Shown one piece after another: positions 1-8,184 of a stretch of DNA of 64,000 nt. Position numbers and translations under genes: made by a program. The number at the start of each line of letters is the position of its first letter. Within the stretch, counting starts at the first letter, position 1. The notes under the pieces were generated by a model. That model saw nothing but the letters and a program-made list of their open reading frames with translations, had not been told where the DNA came from and searched no databases. This DNA comes from an uncultured Lachnospiraceae bacterium (lineage in GTDB: Bacteria > Bacillota > Clostridia > Lachnospirales > Lachnospiraceae), in the NCBI GenBank assembly GCA_910589195.1, contig CAJUTC010000005.1, forward strand, positions 1 to 64,000. The letters run 5' to 3'.

Positions 1-339
1 CGTTTTCACGCAGCCTGTCTTAAAATCATAAATACTGTAAATGTTCCTTCTTGTTTCATCACTAATACCAAGACAATATACAATTACTTTATGGTATACA
101 TCTTGATACCTTGCCTTTTCCAATTTCTCATAGTAGAATTCTTCATGTGCTTCGCTGATAGCTTATATGTAACCGAAAAGGGAAAGCTCCTTTCTAACGT
201 ACACAAGGCCAATGATATGGCAGATATTACCCAAACTGCCTCTTACCTTGTGGAGCACTGCAGCGAAGCGGATCTGGATGCCTTTTATCGGATTGTTGAA
301 CAATATAATAAGCTTCTAAAATCAGAATTGGAAACATAA
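1..339 (+). pseudogene. C-terminal fragment of an unidentified protein, possibly a MarR-type regulator
   Basis: The reading frame is open from the left edge to a stop at 337-339, so the gene may be cut by the window. Only the last 55 or so residues look like normal protein. They contain a short VTEKGK stretch followed by a helical, acidic segment (ADLDAFYRIVEQ), which recalls the end of the wing and the dimerisation helix of MarR-family regulators. The upstream part (about residues 1-50) is rich in Ile, Phe and Cys and does not look like a winged helix. It may be frameshifted or non-coding. No good ribosome binding site precedes any internal ATG. A terminator follows directly, which supports a real plus-strand transcript. 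The family assignment is weak. Confidence 0.3.
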
Positions 340-344
340 AAACA

Positions 345-382
345 AAAAAGCTGGCATCAGTAAACCGGCCTGCCAGCTTTTT
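345..382 (+). terminator. Rho-independent terminator
   Basis: A 12-bp perfect stem (AAAAAGCTGGCA paired with TGCCAGCTTTTT) with a 14-nt loop ends in a T run. It follows the stop codon of the fragment at the left edge. The A run on the other side means it could also stop minus-strand transcripts from the amidase gene, which ends at 526. The bases from 383 to 525 show no gene. Confidence 0.85.
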
Positions 383-525
383 CTATCGGTTCATTCCTTT
401 TTCATCATCCTTTCATGCGATACAGGCACGCAAAGCTTATGGCGCTTCTTTCTAAGCGGAAACTGTCCCAGCCTGAAACCATCTGGCAGCTATTAGAAAC
501 CTGTAAAGCGGCAGCTTTCTAAGAT

Positions 526-1290
526 TTACGCCTTTACCATCACAGTAGGATATCCATAACTTCTTAGTGTCTGCTCCATATGCACCGCATTATCCAGATT
601 TAAGAAAGCGCCTACCCGCACCTTATACCAGCCGTCTTCGTAAACCAAAAATACTGGGAATCCCTGGCTTTGAAGCTGATTTTCCATTTGCTCTGCCAAG
701 CTACGATCCTGATAAGCAGCCGTTTGGATTTGGTAATAGACAGGCCGTTCCATCTCATGGAAGGTAGTAATTACAGCATCCGCAATTCCACGTGCTATTT
801 TTTCAAAATTTTCATCAAATAAACGGTTATCTTCTTTATTATCAATAAACCCGGTTTCAATCAAAACCGCTGGCATCCTGGTCCGGCTAAGAACAGCCAG
901 TCCAGGCCGTTCCTGAATCCCTAAGTCCGCAAATCCCAGATCCGTAAGAGCTTTCTGAATATTTTGAGCCATCTTTTCCGCCTCATTGCCTTTTTCATAC
1001 ACTAAGGTCAGAGCTCCGGAACCACTGCCAGGAACTGGCATGGCATTTCGATGAAAAGAAAGAAAAAAGTCAGCATCGGAACGATTCCCAATTTTTGCCT
1101 TTTCCAGCGGAGTTTGGGTTACATCTGTGGTACGGGTATAGAGCGTCTGGATCCCCGCATTTTCCAGAAGATCGCCTACAGCCAAAGCAAGACTTAAATT
1201 ATCATCCTTTTCTTTTCTTCCTTCAAAAATGGCACCCGGCTCCTGTCCTCCGTGTCCCGCATCTATAATTACAGTAGGCATACCATCCAT
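526..1290 (-). CDS. N-acetylmuramoyl-L-alanine amidase (Amidase_3) with C-terminal SPOR domain
   Basis: This 254-residue protein cleaves the amide bond between MurNAc and L-Ala in peptidoglycan. The Amidase_3 zinc-site pattern is visible: His13 in DAGHGG, Glu27, His80 in SFHRNA, and the catalytic Glu145 in IETGFIDN. Residues from about 184 to 254 form a SPOR-like domain (YYQIQTAAY then WYKVRVGAF), which in this family binds glycan stripped of stem peptides. No signal peptide is present, so export is unexplained; some spore or mother-cell lysis amidases share this layout. It is last in the dapF-dapL-lrp-amidase run, 75 nt after lrp. The ATG at 1290 has GGAAG six bases upstream. The family is secure; the physiological role is inferred. 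Confidence 0.9.
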   Translation of the reverse strand: MDGMPTVIIDAGHGGQEPGAIFEGRKEKDDNLSLALAVGDLLENAGIQTLYTRTTDVTQTPLEKAKIGNRSDADFFLSFHRNAMPVPGSGSGALTLVYEKGNEAEKMAQNIQKALTDLGFADLGIQERPGLAVLSRTRMPAVLIETGFIDNKEDNRLFDENFEKIARGIADAVITTFHEMERPVYYQIQTAAYQDRSLAEQMENQLQSQGFPVFLVYEDGWYKVRVGAFLNLDNAVHMEQTLRSYGYPTVMVKA

Positions 1291-1365
1291 TCTGCACTTC
1301 CAAATATACTTCTTTATAAGAAGGATATGCAGAGCCCCTCTTTCTGTTTCCTGTTTTTTAGCATT

Positions 1366-1815
1366 TTACCGTTTCCTTCCATGCTCCACATCAACACCTC
1401 TGGGGCCTACGTGAGTGGAAAATACGATTTGCGTGCTGGTTTTTCCAAATTTCTGAAGTTGTCCAATGAAATCGTCCAGCTCTGCCGTGCTGCAAAACGC
1501 TACCTTTAACAACATGGAATATTCCCCAGTCACACAGCTACATTCCAATACATTAGGAACTGCTTTTGCATAGGAATAAAACGTTTCTTTGTCATCTGCC
1601 ATTACGTTTAAATTAATAAACGCAATAATATGATAGCCCAATTTAACCGGATCAACCGCGGCGTGATAGCCTGATAGAATCCCTTCTTTTTCCAACTTCT
1701 CAATCCGTGCTGATACAGCCGGCGACGACAAAAAAGTTTTTTCGGCAATGGTTTTTAATGACATTCTTGCATTTTCCTGCAGCAGTTTTAAAATTCTGCG
1801 GTCGATATCATCCAT
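1366..1815 (-). CDS. Lrp/AsnC family transcriptional regulator
   Basis: The 149-residue protein has the standard two-domain Lrp plan. An N-terminal helix-turn-helix (residues 1-50, DDIDRRILKLLQENAR start) is followed by a RAM ligand-sensing domain (about 65-140, with TGEYSMLLK near 97-105). Lrp-type regulators bind DNA as dimers or octamers and sense amino acids. It lies 36 nt downstream of dapL and 75 nt upstream of the amidase gene in the same direction, so a role in controlling lysine or diaminopimelate genes is plausible but not shown. Length is normal for the family. Confidence 0.9.
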   Translation of the reverse strand: MDDIDRRILKLLQENARMSLKTIAEKTFLSSPAVSARIEKLEKEGILSGYHAAVDPVKLGYHIIAFINLNVMADDKETFYSYAKAVPNVLECSCVTGEYSMLLKVAFCSTAELDDFIGQLQKFGKTSTQIVFSTHVGPRGVDVEHGRKR

Positions 1816-1851
1816 TATAACCTCTTTCTATCCTTTTTCAGATCCTGCCTT

Positions 1852-3069
1852 TTACAGCCTTTTTAGTCGCTTCATGCGCTCCACTGCTCTTACTGTGTTT
1901 TCATAAGTTCCAAACCCGGTAAGTCTGAAATAATGTTCCCCGCTGGGTCCAAACCCGCTGCCTGGGGTTCCGACTACGTAAGCCTTTGTCAGCAATTGAT
2001 CAAAAAACTCCCAGGAAGTAAGGGTTCCCGTATGAAGCCATACGTAAGGGGAATTTATCCCGCCCACTGCCTCATAGCCAGCTTCTGTTAAACCCTCATA
2101 AATAGCTCTGGCATTTCTCATATAATATGAAACCTGTTCTCCTACTTCCCGGCGGCCTTCTTCGCTGTACACTGCCAGCCCTGCTTTTTGCTGAATATAG
2201 GGAGCGCCGTTATATTTTGTTCCATGGCGGCGTGCCCACATATCATGAAGGGAACCCTCCTTAGAAGTAATCTCTTTGGGAATAACAGTAAATCCCAGCC
2301 GCACTCCTGTAAATCCTGCATTTTTGGAAAAGGAGCGGAATTCCACCGCGCAGCTTCTGGCGCCGTCCACCTCATAAATACTGTGGGGCACATCCGGATC
2401 GGTAATATAAGCTTCGTAAGCGGCATCATACAAAATTACCGCTTCCTTCGCCTTGGCATAATCTACCCAAACCTTTAGCTGCTCTTTGGTTAATGTGGTT
2501 CCGGTAGGGTTGTTTGGATTGCAAAGATAGATCAGATCCGGCCTTTCTTTTGGAAGTTCCGGAATAAAATTATTTTCCCTGACGCAGGGAAGGTAAATCA
2601 CATTGGACCATGTGCCGGAAACCGGATCGTACTCTCCTGCCCTGCCCGCCATAACATTCGAATCTACATAAACCGGGTAAACTGGATCGCATACAGCAAT
2701 TTTCGCATCCGTCGCAAATAACTCCTGAATATTACCGCAATCTGATTTTGCTCCGTCTGATATAAAAATCTCGTCTGCTTCTATCGGGCAATTTCTTTTC
2801 TGATAATCTTCCTGAGCTATGGTTTCCCGCAAAAAGGAATAGCCCAGATCCGGCGCATAGCCGTGAAATGTGGAGCCGTTCCCCATTTCATCCACTGCCT
2901 CATGAAGGGCTTTTATAATAGCAGGGGCAATGGGAAGGGTTACATCCCCAATTCCCAGACGGATCAGCTCCACCTCAGGATTCTCATCCTGAAACGCCTT
3001 TACTTTGTTCCCAATGGTGGAAAACAAATAACTGCCAGGTAGTTTTTGATAATATCCATTTAATTTCAT
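1852..3069 (-). CDS. dapL: LL-diaminopimelate aminotransferase
   Basis: DapL converts tetrahydrodipicolinate to LL-2,6-diaminopimelate in one step using glutamate, bypassing the succinylase, acetylase and dehydrogenase routes. The 405-residue sequence is a fold-type I PLP enzyme with the DapL-typical N-terminus (KLPGSYLFSTIGNKV), an NPNNPTG motif near 184-190 and the PLP lysine at about Lys249 in SFSKNAGFTG. The start at 3069 is chosen because homologues begin MKLN and an AAGGAAG site lies just upstream; an in-frame start 10 codons earlier is less likely. It sits between dapF and lrp. DapL makes the substrate of the DapF enzyme, so the pair covers consecutive pathway steps. Confidence 0.95.
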   Translation of the reverse strand: MKLNGYYQKLPGSYLFSTIGNKVKAFQDENPEVELIRLGIGDVTLPIAPAIIKALHEAVDEMGNGSTFHGYAPDLGYSFLRETIAQEDYQKRNCPIEADEIFISDGAKSDCGNIQELFATDAKIAVCDPVYPVYVDSNVMAGRAGEYDPVSGTWSNVIYLPCVRENNFIPELPKERPDLIYLCNPNNPTGTTLTKEQLKVWVDYAKAKEAVILYDAAYEAYITDPDVPHSIYEVDGARSCAVEFRSFSKNAGFTGVRLGFTVIPKEITSKEGSLHDMWARRHGTKYNGAPYIQQKAGLAVYSEEGRREVGEQVSYYMRNARAIYEGLTEAGYEAVGGINSPYVWLHTGTLTSWEFFDQLLTKAYVVGTPGSGFGPSGEHYFRLTGFGTYENTVRAVERMKRLKRL

Positions 3070-3114
3070 AGTTCCCGCTTCCTTTCTGTAGGGTTCCAAT
3101 TTTTCGCTTGTCGC

Positions 3115-3936
3115 CTATCTGTTAACCGGTTTCTCTGGTATGGCAATCTCCCCCTGAAATACCTCTTGGGCAGGGCCTGTCATAAATACATGGCCGCTTT
3201 CCGGATCCCAAAATATAGAAAGAACACCGCCTAACAATTGCACTTCAACATTTCGTTTCGTATATCCCATTAAAACCGCAGCCACCGCACTTGCCGCAGC
3301 TCCGGTGCCGCAGGCATAGGTTTCCCCGCTGCCACGCTCCCAAACCCGCATTTTGATATGGTTCTGATCCAAAATCTGAATAAATTCTGTATTAGTTCGG
3401 TCCGGAAACCGTTTATGATGTTCAAAAGCCGGGCCTATGGCTTCCAGATTTAATGTGTCAATGGAATCCATAAAATAAACCGCATGAGGGTTTCCCATAG
3501 AAACCCCTACAAATTCATACGTTTCCTCATCCACCACTATCGGCTCCGGCACCTGGGAAGTCTGCAGCGGAATTCCCATATCTACGGTTACAGCCGATAC
3601 TTTTCCTTTCTCTATTTGAAAGGACAATGTTTTTATCCCTGATTTTGTTTCCACAGTCATGGGATTTTTTACAGCAATCCCGTGGTCATAGGCATATTTC
3701 CCCACACATCGGATTCCATTGCCGCACATAGCGCCCTCTGAGCCGTCTGCATTGTACATAATCATCTGGCAGTCCGCGGTTTTAGAAGGCGCAATCAAAA
3801 TTAGCCCATCTGAACCTACCCCAGTCCTTCTAGGGCTGATATACTGTGCTGCCCAGGAGGGATCAGTTACCGTTTCCTCAAAACAATTCACATATACATA
3901 ATCATTGCTGATTCCATGCATTTTTGTAAATTTCAT
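3115..3936 (-). CDS. dapF: diaminopimelate epimerase
   Basis: DapF is a cofactor-independent racemase that turns LL-diaminopimelate into the meso form used for lysine and peptidoglycan. Both active-site cysteines are present: Cys71 in NADGSEGAMCGNG and Cys209 in YACGTG. At 273 residues it has normal length. The ATG at 3936 gives the usual MKFTKMHG start, but its nearest GAGG is 12 bases away. A TTG six codons upstream at 3954 is preceded by AAGGA at better spacing, so the true start is uncertain. dapF is first in the minus-strand run dapF-dapL-lrp-amidase. A possible 23-codon leader ORF lies just upstream. Confidence 0.95.
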   Translation of the reverse strand: MKFTKMHGISNDYVYVNCFEETVTDPSWAAQYISPRRTGVGSDGLILIAPSKTADCQMIMYNADGSEGAMCGNGIRCVGKYAYDHGIAVKNPMTVETKSGIKTLSFQIEKGKVSAVTVDMGIPLQTSQVPEPIVVDEETYEFVGVSMGNPHAVYFMDSIDTLNLEAIGPAFEHHKRFPDRTNTEFIQILDQNHIKMRVWERGSGETYACGTGAAASAVAAVLMGYTKRNVEVQLLGGVLSIFWDPESGHVFMTGPAQEVFQGEIAIPEKPVNR

Positions 3937-3972
3937 ATTTTTACCATGCCTCAAGGGAAAATCCTTGCATTT

Positions 3973-4044
3973 TCATTTGAGGCGCAAACACAAAGGGTGA
4001 ATGTTATGTGTTTGCATATGATCCTTTCTTCCTTTTTCTTTCAT
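3973..4044 (-). CDS. candidate 23-codon leader ORF upstream of dapF
   Basis: An ATG at 4044 sits five bases after GGAGG and opens a 23-codon frame (first residues MKEKGRKDH) that ends 36 nt before the dapF ATG. A perfect 9-bp inverted repeat (GCAAACACA with TGTGTTTGC, 3983-4014) lies inside it. No run of Lys codons is present, so classical attenuation is not supported. The strong Shine-Dalgarno is the main evidence, and chance cannot be ruled out. Confidence 0.3.
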   Translation of the reverse strand: MKEKGRKDHMQTHNIHPLCLRLK

Positions 4045-4066
4045 CCTCTCCTCCATTGAAGACATT

Positions 4067-4645
4067 TTACATTAAGCTCATTACCATCTGAGCTGTTTCC
4101 ACCATATTGGTTCCGCTGTCCATGCTGCATTTTTGCAAATAACGGTGTGCCTCCGATTCGGTCATATTATTCCGCTCCATTAAAAGGGCCTTCGCTTTCT
4201 CGATTAAAAGGTTATCCTCTTCATTCCGTTTTCTGGGCTGGGATTTCCGGCGCCTTTTCCGCTGCATCTGGGCCTGAACCATCATCTCAAGAGTATTGAC
4301 CAAATCCCGCACCTTCAAGGGCATGGGCAGACACACGATCCCTTTGGGCACAGGGCGGATCCAGTGGCTGGGGGATGAAATCAACAGCATTTCTACAGCA
4401 GCAGGAAGGCAATCCCGCATCTCCTCATACATCATATCCGCAAATTGGAAGCCGCTTACAACAATCCCCCACTCCCAATCCCCGCAGGTATTTAGTACCT
4501 GAGAGGCTGTTGTGCAGACTGCAATTACCTGAAATCCGCTTCGCATTAAAATATTCTTTATACTTTTACCATCATCTAATTTTGAAAATGCTACTATAAT
4601 ATTCGTCAATCCATCACCCCCAAGCAGTTTCTGATCGGATATCAA
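4067..4645 (-). CDS. ANTAR-domain response regulator linked to glutamine synthetase
   Basis: The N-terminal part (to about residue 125) is receiver-like, with conserved hydrophobic strands but no clear phosphorylatable Asp pattern. A basic linker (RKRRRK) leads to a C-terminal ANTAR helix bundle (from about 140: EKAKALLMERNNMTESEAHRYLQ). ANTAR proteins bind paired hairpins in nascent RNA and prevent termination. The gene is 46 nt downstream of glnA. The same order, glnA followed by an ANTAR regulator named glnR, is known in Clostridium, so nitrogen control is the likely role. There is no ATG at the N-terminus. TTG at 4645 (AAGGAG 12 bases upstream) and TTG at 4609 (GGGGGTGAT close upstream, better domain start) are both possible. 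Confidence 0.85.
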   Translation of the reverse strand: MISDQKLLGGDGLTNIIVAFSKLDDGKSIKNILMRSGFQVIAVCTTASQVLNTCGDWEWGIVVSGFQFADMMYEEMRDCLPAAVEMLLISSPSHWIRPVPKGIVCLPMPLKVRDLVNTLEMMVQAQMQRKRRRKSQPRKRNEEDNLLIEKAKALLMERNNMTESEAHRYLQKCSMDSGTNMVETAQMVMSLM

Positions 4646-4691
4646 ACAAGCTCTAAACTCCTTAAAGCCTGACTAAGCCTTCATCCTTTCC

Positions 4692-6035
4692 TTAATACTT
4701 GTAAAGATACTGGTTGATCTCCCAATTGGTAATTTGGGCGCGGAACTGATACCATTCTTCTTTCTTTGCCTCCAAGTATTTGCTGTATATATGTTCTCCT
4801 AAAACCCGGCGGATAAAGGGATCCGCCTCATAAGCCTCAATGGCTTCTCCCAACGTATTGGGGATTTGCTGGAATCCTTTTGCCTTTCGTTCTTCTTCTG
4901 CCATCCGATAAATATTACCTTTCACCGGTTCGGAAAGCTGGGGCGGGTGGTTCATTCCGTCCAGGCCGGCTGCCAGGATCACAGCAAACGCTAAATATGG
5001 ATTCATAGCGGAATCCGGGCTTCTTAATTCGATTCTGGTATTCTCTCCCCTGGATGTTGGAATCCGCAGAACGCAGCTTTTACTGGCAGAGGGTGTCCAG
5101 GCTTTATAAATCGGCGCATCATATCCTGGAACCAAACGTTTATAGGAATTTACCAGAGGATTTGTAAGCAGCGTCATACCATCCATATGATTCAAGATAC
5201 CAGACATAAACCGATATGCTGTTTTACTCAGGCCATATCCGTTTGTATCTTTTTGGTCTTCCAGTACGTTTCTTCCATTTTCATCAAACAGCGACAGATT
5301 AATGTGCATACCAGAACCGTTAACCCCTTCTTTTGGCTTTGGCATAAAGGTAGCGTGAAGACCATGGCGTTTGGCTATAACTTTTACCGCCATCTTAAAG
5401 GTCATAATATTATCCGCTGTTTTCAGTCCCTTATCATAGTGGAAATCAATTTCGTGCTGGGCTGGGGCGATTTCGTGATGGGACGCTTCCATCTCAAATC
5501 CCATATCTTCTAAATTCAGTACAATATCCCGTCTTACATTTTCCGCCAAATCCAATGGCCCTACATCAAAATATCCTGCTTTTTCATGGGTAACGGTTGT
5601 AGGAAGGCCTTCATCATTCAAATGAAACAGGAAAAACTCACATTCCGGCCCCACATAAAAATCATATCCCATGTCCTTTGCCTGTTTTAGTACTTTTTTT
5701 AATACGTATCTGGGATCCCCTTCAAATGGCGCCCCGCCCGGACGGTGCACATCGCAAATCAAACGGGCCACTTTCCCCTGCTGAGGTCTCCATGGAAAAA
5801 TTTCAAAGGTATCCAAATCCGGATACAAATACATATCCGTTTCATCATCTCTTACAAACCCTTCTATGGAAGATCCGTCGAACATACAGCGATGATCCAA
5901 TGCCCGCTCTAACTGCCTGCAGGTAACTGCCACATTTTTTAACATTCCGAAAATATCTGTAAACTGCAGGCGGATAAATTCCACATCCTCCTCTTTTGCC
6001 AGTCTTAGGATATCTTCTTTGCTATATTTGTTCAT
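4692..6035 (-). CDS. glnA: glutamine synthetase type I
   Basis: GlnA forms glutamine from glutamate, ammonia and ATP. The 447-residue length and segments such as MFDGSSIEGF, the metal-site GPECEFF, GSGMHINLSL and the late RIELRSPDSAMNPY block are those of the shorter Gram-positive GSI-alpha form. The Tyr adenylylation region of enterobacterial GSI-beta is not expected in this type. An optimal AAGGAGGAG lies upstream of the ATG, and a near-consensus sigma-A promoter lies 61 bases further up. The ANTAR regulator follows in the same direction, so the two probably share a transcript. Confidence 0.97.
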   Translation of the reverse strand: MNKYSKEDILRLAKEEDVEFIRLQFTDIFGMLKNVAVTCRQLERALDHRCMFDGSSIEGFVRDDETDMYLYPDLDTFEIFPWRPQQGKVARLICDVHRPGGAPFEGDPRYVLKKVLKQAKDMGYDFYVGPECEFFLFHLNDEGLPTTVTHEKAGYFDVGPLDLAENVRRDIVLNLEDMGFEMEASHHEIAPAQHEIDFHYDKGLKTADNIMTFKMAVKVIAKRHGLHATFMPKPKEGVNGSGMHINLSLFDENGRNVLEDQKDTNGYGLSKTAYRFMSGILNHMDGMTLLTNPLVNSYKRLVPGYDAPIYKAWTPSASKSCVLRIPTSRGENTRIELRSPDSAMNPYLAFAVILAAGLDGMNHPPQLSEPVKGNIYRMAEEERKAKGFQQIPNTLGEAIEAYEADPFIRRVLGEHIYSKYLEAKKEEWYQFRAQITNWEINQYLYKY

Positions 6036-6095
6036 GTTTTCTCCTCCTTCTTTGTGCCGCAGCTTCTCTCTCCCGTTCCCCTTATAAACACTAAA

Positions 6096-6124
6096 AATAT
6101 ATCAGTTCGTTTTTTATTTGTCAA
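6096..6124 (-). promoter_or_regulatory. sigma-A promoter of glnA
   Basis: On the minus strand a perfect TTGACA (6119-6124) and TATATT (6096-6101) are 17 bp apart. The predicted leader before the glnA ATG is about 54 nt. It shows no convincing pair of ANTAR-type hairpins or terminator, so the ANTAR protein may act elsewhere. Confidence 0.85.
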
Positions 6125-6189
6125 CAAAATGATAGCCAAAGCATAGTTTTACCATATGGGAAAATCCAAGAGCATGCCTTAATATAAGC

Positions 6190-6227
6190 AAAAACGCCGG
6201 AGCAGATTTTTGGCAATCTGGACTCCG
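6190..6227 (-). terminator. terminator of the LCP gene
   Basis: Read on the minus strand, the stem CGGAG-TC-CAGATT pairs with AATCTG-CTCCG around a short loop and is followed by GCGTTTTTGC. It lies 22 nt after the LCP stop codon and upstream of the glnA promoter. Confidence 0.75.
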
Positions 6228-6249
6228 ACGCATTTGTCGTTTCGTTTTT

Positions 6250-8016
6250 TCAGTTGTTAAAAAATCCAGGACCACCTTCAATTCCCGTGGTTTCCGGTTC
6301 CGTGGCAATCGGTCTGGTGGTATGCACAGTACCGCCGCTTCCCGGGCCAGTTGAAGAGTTGGTGGGATTGCTGCTTTTGTTGCTTCCCGGGCCTGTACTG
6401 CCTGTGCCGTTTGCCGTTCCTCCCGAACCGCCGCTTCCTGGTCCTGTGCCTATGGACGGCCCTTGAGCTTCACTGGAAGGCGGTGCCGTAGGCCGAATCG
6501 ATGAGGTGCCTTTCCCGCTTTCCGACTCTTTCGTTCCGGATGTACTGCTCTCTGTTTCTCTGGTTCCTGGCGAATTGTTCCTCTCGGTTTCTTTAATTCC
6601 CGGATTCCCGGATTCCGATTCTCTGGATCCAGAGGATTCTTCCGGTCTTCTTAATCCCGGATCATTAATCAACTGATCCTCTGGCACATATTCGTCAGAT
6701 TGGGTATTGGGATCTTCCCCTTCTTCCGGAGCATAGCTTGATTCCGATTCCCTTACCCGGTTTCCGTTTTCATCGGTTTCCTGTTCAGAAGCCTTCGTAC
6801 TTTCCGATTTTGTATTTTCTTCCGTCTGCCGTTTGTTGTCCTTGCTTCCGGATTCCCTGGCTTCGGAACTCATTTTTTCAATATCTTCCTGGTGCAGATC
6901 CTCTCCGGAATCCGCTTGTTTAGCACTATTATAAGCAATGTCGTTGCTGATTTTGACCACATGCTCAGAGGGTTGGTAATTTTCTGTGCCGAATAAAAAC
7001 TGGTGAAGCTTGATCACATTGGATTCCAGGGTTACCGGAACTACACAATCCAATTTTCCAACATCCTGTATTTTTAAATCAAATGGAAAGCCTGCGGTAT
7101 CTCCCAAATAATACCGATTAATATTTTTCCCAGCCTCCAAAAGGTCGTCCAGCTTAAAGCTATGGGCAACCTGAGGCAGGCATACCCCAATCAATGCGTG
7201 AATAACCCGGATATCTGACTGTTTTGCTTTTTCCAGACATTGGGAAATTACTGCCCGCTGCCTTTGAGTTCGCTGAAAATCCGTATCCATCTTACGCAGA
7301 CGGCAGTAGGCCACCGCCTGTACACCATCCAAATGCTGGAATCCCGGAGCTTTTAAGTGCTGGGAATAAACACCTGTATACTCTACCACTGATGTAATAT
7401 AGCCGTTAATCTGACGGAACTCCGCTTCCGTAATATCAATGTCAACGCCGCCTAAATTATTAATCGCGTCTGCCACAGCTTTCCAGTTTACCGCCACAAA
7501 ATCATCCACCGCAATATCCAGGTTTTCACTTAACGCCTTTAAGGCCTGTTCCGGGCCGCCTCTGGCATACGCTTCGTTAATCTTGCGGTAAGGATTCTTA
7601 TCTCCGACTTTCAAATACGTATCACGGTACACGCTTGCCATTTTAATCTCTCCGGTTTCCCGGTTTACGCTGCAGATAATAATAACATCGGAATTCGCGC
7701 CTTTCCCTAAGTTCCCGTCTGTAGAGTCCACTCCAAATACCGCAATCTTCCAGAATCCTTTCTGTACAATTTCTGTCTGAATGTCCAAGTTTGGGTTCAC
7801 CTGAACCTCTTCCATGTTTACTTCCAGGTCTGCTGTCAAATTCCATAAATGATTGAAATATCCTATAAGAGAGCCAACTCCGACAGCAATCAGCACCACT
7901 GCGGAAATCACAATGATCCTAGCCGTTGAAAGCCGTTTCTTCCGCTTTTTTTTCACCCGTCTTCTGCTCTGTTGCCTCATCTGCCTGGCAGCCCTGCTGT
8001 TTCTATCAATGCTCAT
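6250..8016 (-). CDS. LytR-CpsA-Psr (LCP) family glycopolymer transferase with long disordered tail
   Basis: LCP enzymes move teichoic acid or other anionic polymers from lipid carriers to peptidoglycan on the outside of the membrane. The 588-residue protein has a very basic cytoplasmic tail (residues 1-30, RRRVKKKRKKR), one membrane helix (about 33-54) and an LCP domain (about 88-340) with the expected arginines (SVYRDTY near 131, FQRTQRQRAV near 248-255). From about 365 to the end it is Ser/Thr/Glu/Gly/Pro-rich with repeated SES, ETE and GTRE motifs, so the tail is probably extended and wall-exposed. The tail makes it longer than usual. It is downstream of the L,D-transpeptidase gene but has its own promoter-like site. 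Confidence 0.92.
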   Translation of the reverse strand: MSIDRNSRAARQMRQQSRRRVKKKRKKRLSTARIIVISAVVLIAVGVGSLIGYFNHLWNLTADLEVNMEEVQVNPNLDIQTEIVQKGFWKIAVFGVDSTDGNLGKGANSDVIIICSVNRETGEIKMASVYRDTYLKVGDKNPYRKINEAYARGGPEQALKALSENLDIAVDDFVAVNWKAVADAINNLGGVDIDITEAEFRQINGYITSVVEYTGVYSQHLKAPGFQHLDGVQAVAYCRLRKMDTDFQRTQRQRAVISQCLEKAKQSDIRVIHALIGVCLPQVAHSFKLDDLLEAGKNINRYYLGDTAGFPFDLKIQDVGKLDCVVPVTLESNVIKLHQFLFGTENYQPSEHVVKISNDIAYNSAKQADSGEDLHQEDIEKMSSEARESGSKDNKRQTEENTKSESTKASEQETDENGNRVRESESSYAPEEGEDPNTQSDEYVPEDQLINDPGLRRPEESSGSRESESGNPGIKETERNNSPGTRETESSTSGTKESESGKGTSSIRPTAPPSSEAQGPSIGTGPGSGGSGGTANGTGSTGPGSNKSSNPTNSSTGPGSGGTVHTTRPIATEPETTGIEGGPGFFNN

Positions 8017-8111
8017 AGCGACCCCCTGTTTCTGTCCTTCTTTTCTCCATTTTGAGAGTATTGTTTAAGGAAGTGCACGGATACGCACACAGCATAAATG
8101 CTCCGTTACCC

Positions 8112-8117
8112 ATTATA
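8112..8117 (-). promoter_or_regulatory. extended -10 promoter element for the LCP gene
   Basis: The minus strand reads TTTTGCTATAATGGG, a perfect TATAAT with the TGn extension. No good -35 lies 17 bp upstream, as is common for extended -10 promoters. The start codon is about 95 nt downstream. A GGGGGT ribosome binding site lies before the ATG at 8016. Confidence 0.55.
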
Positions 8118-8184
8118 GCAAAAGATTCCCCTTAAATTATGACAATTTTCTTACAAATATATATATTAATTATAACCGGAATAC

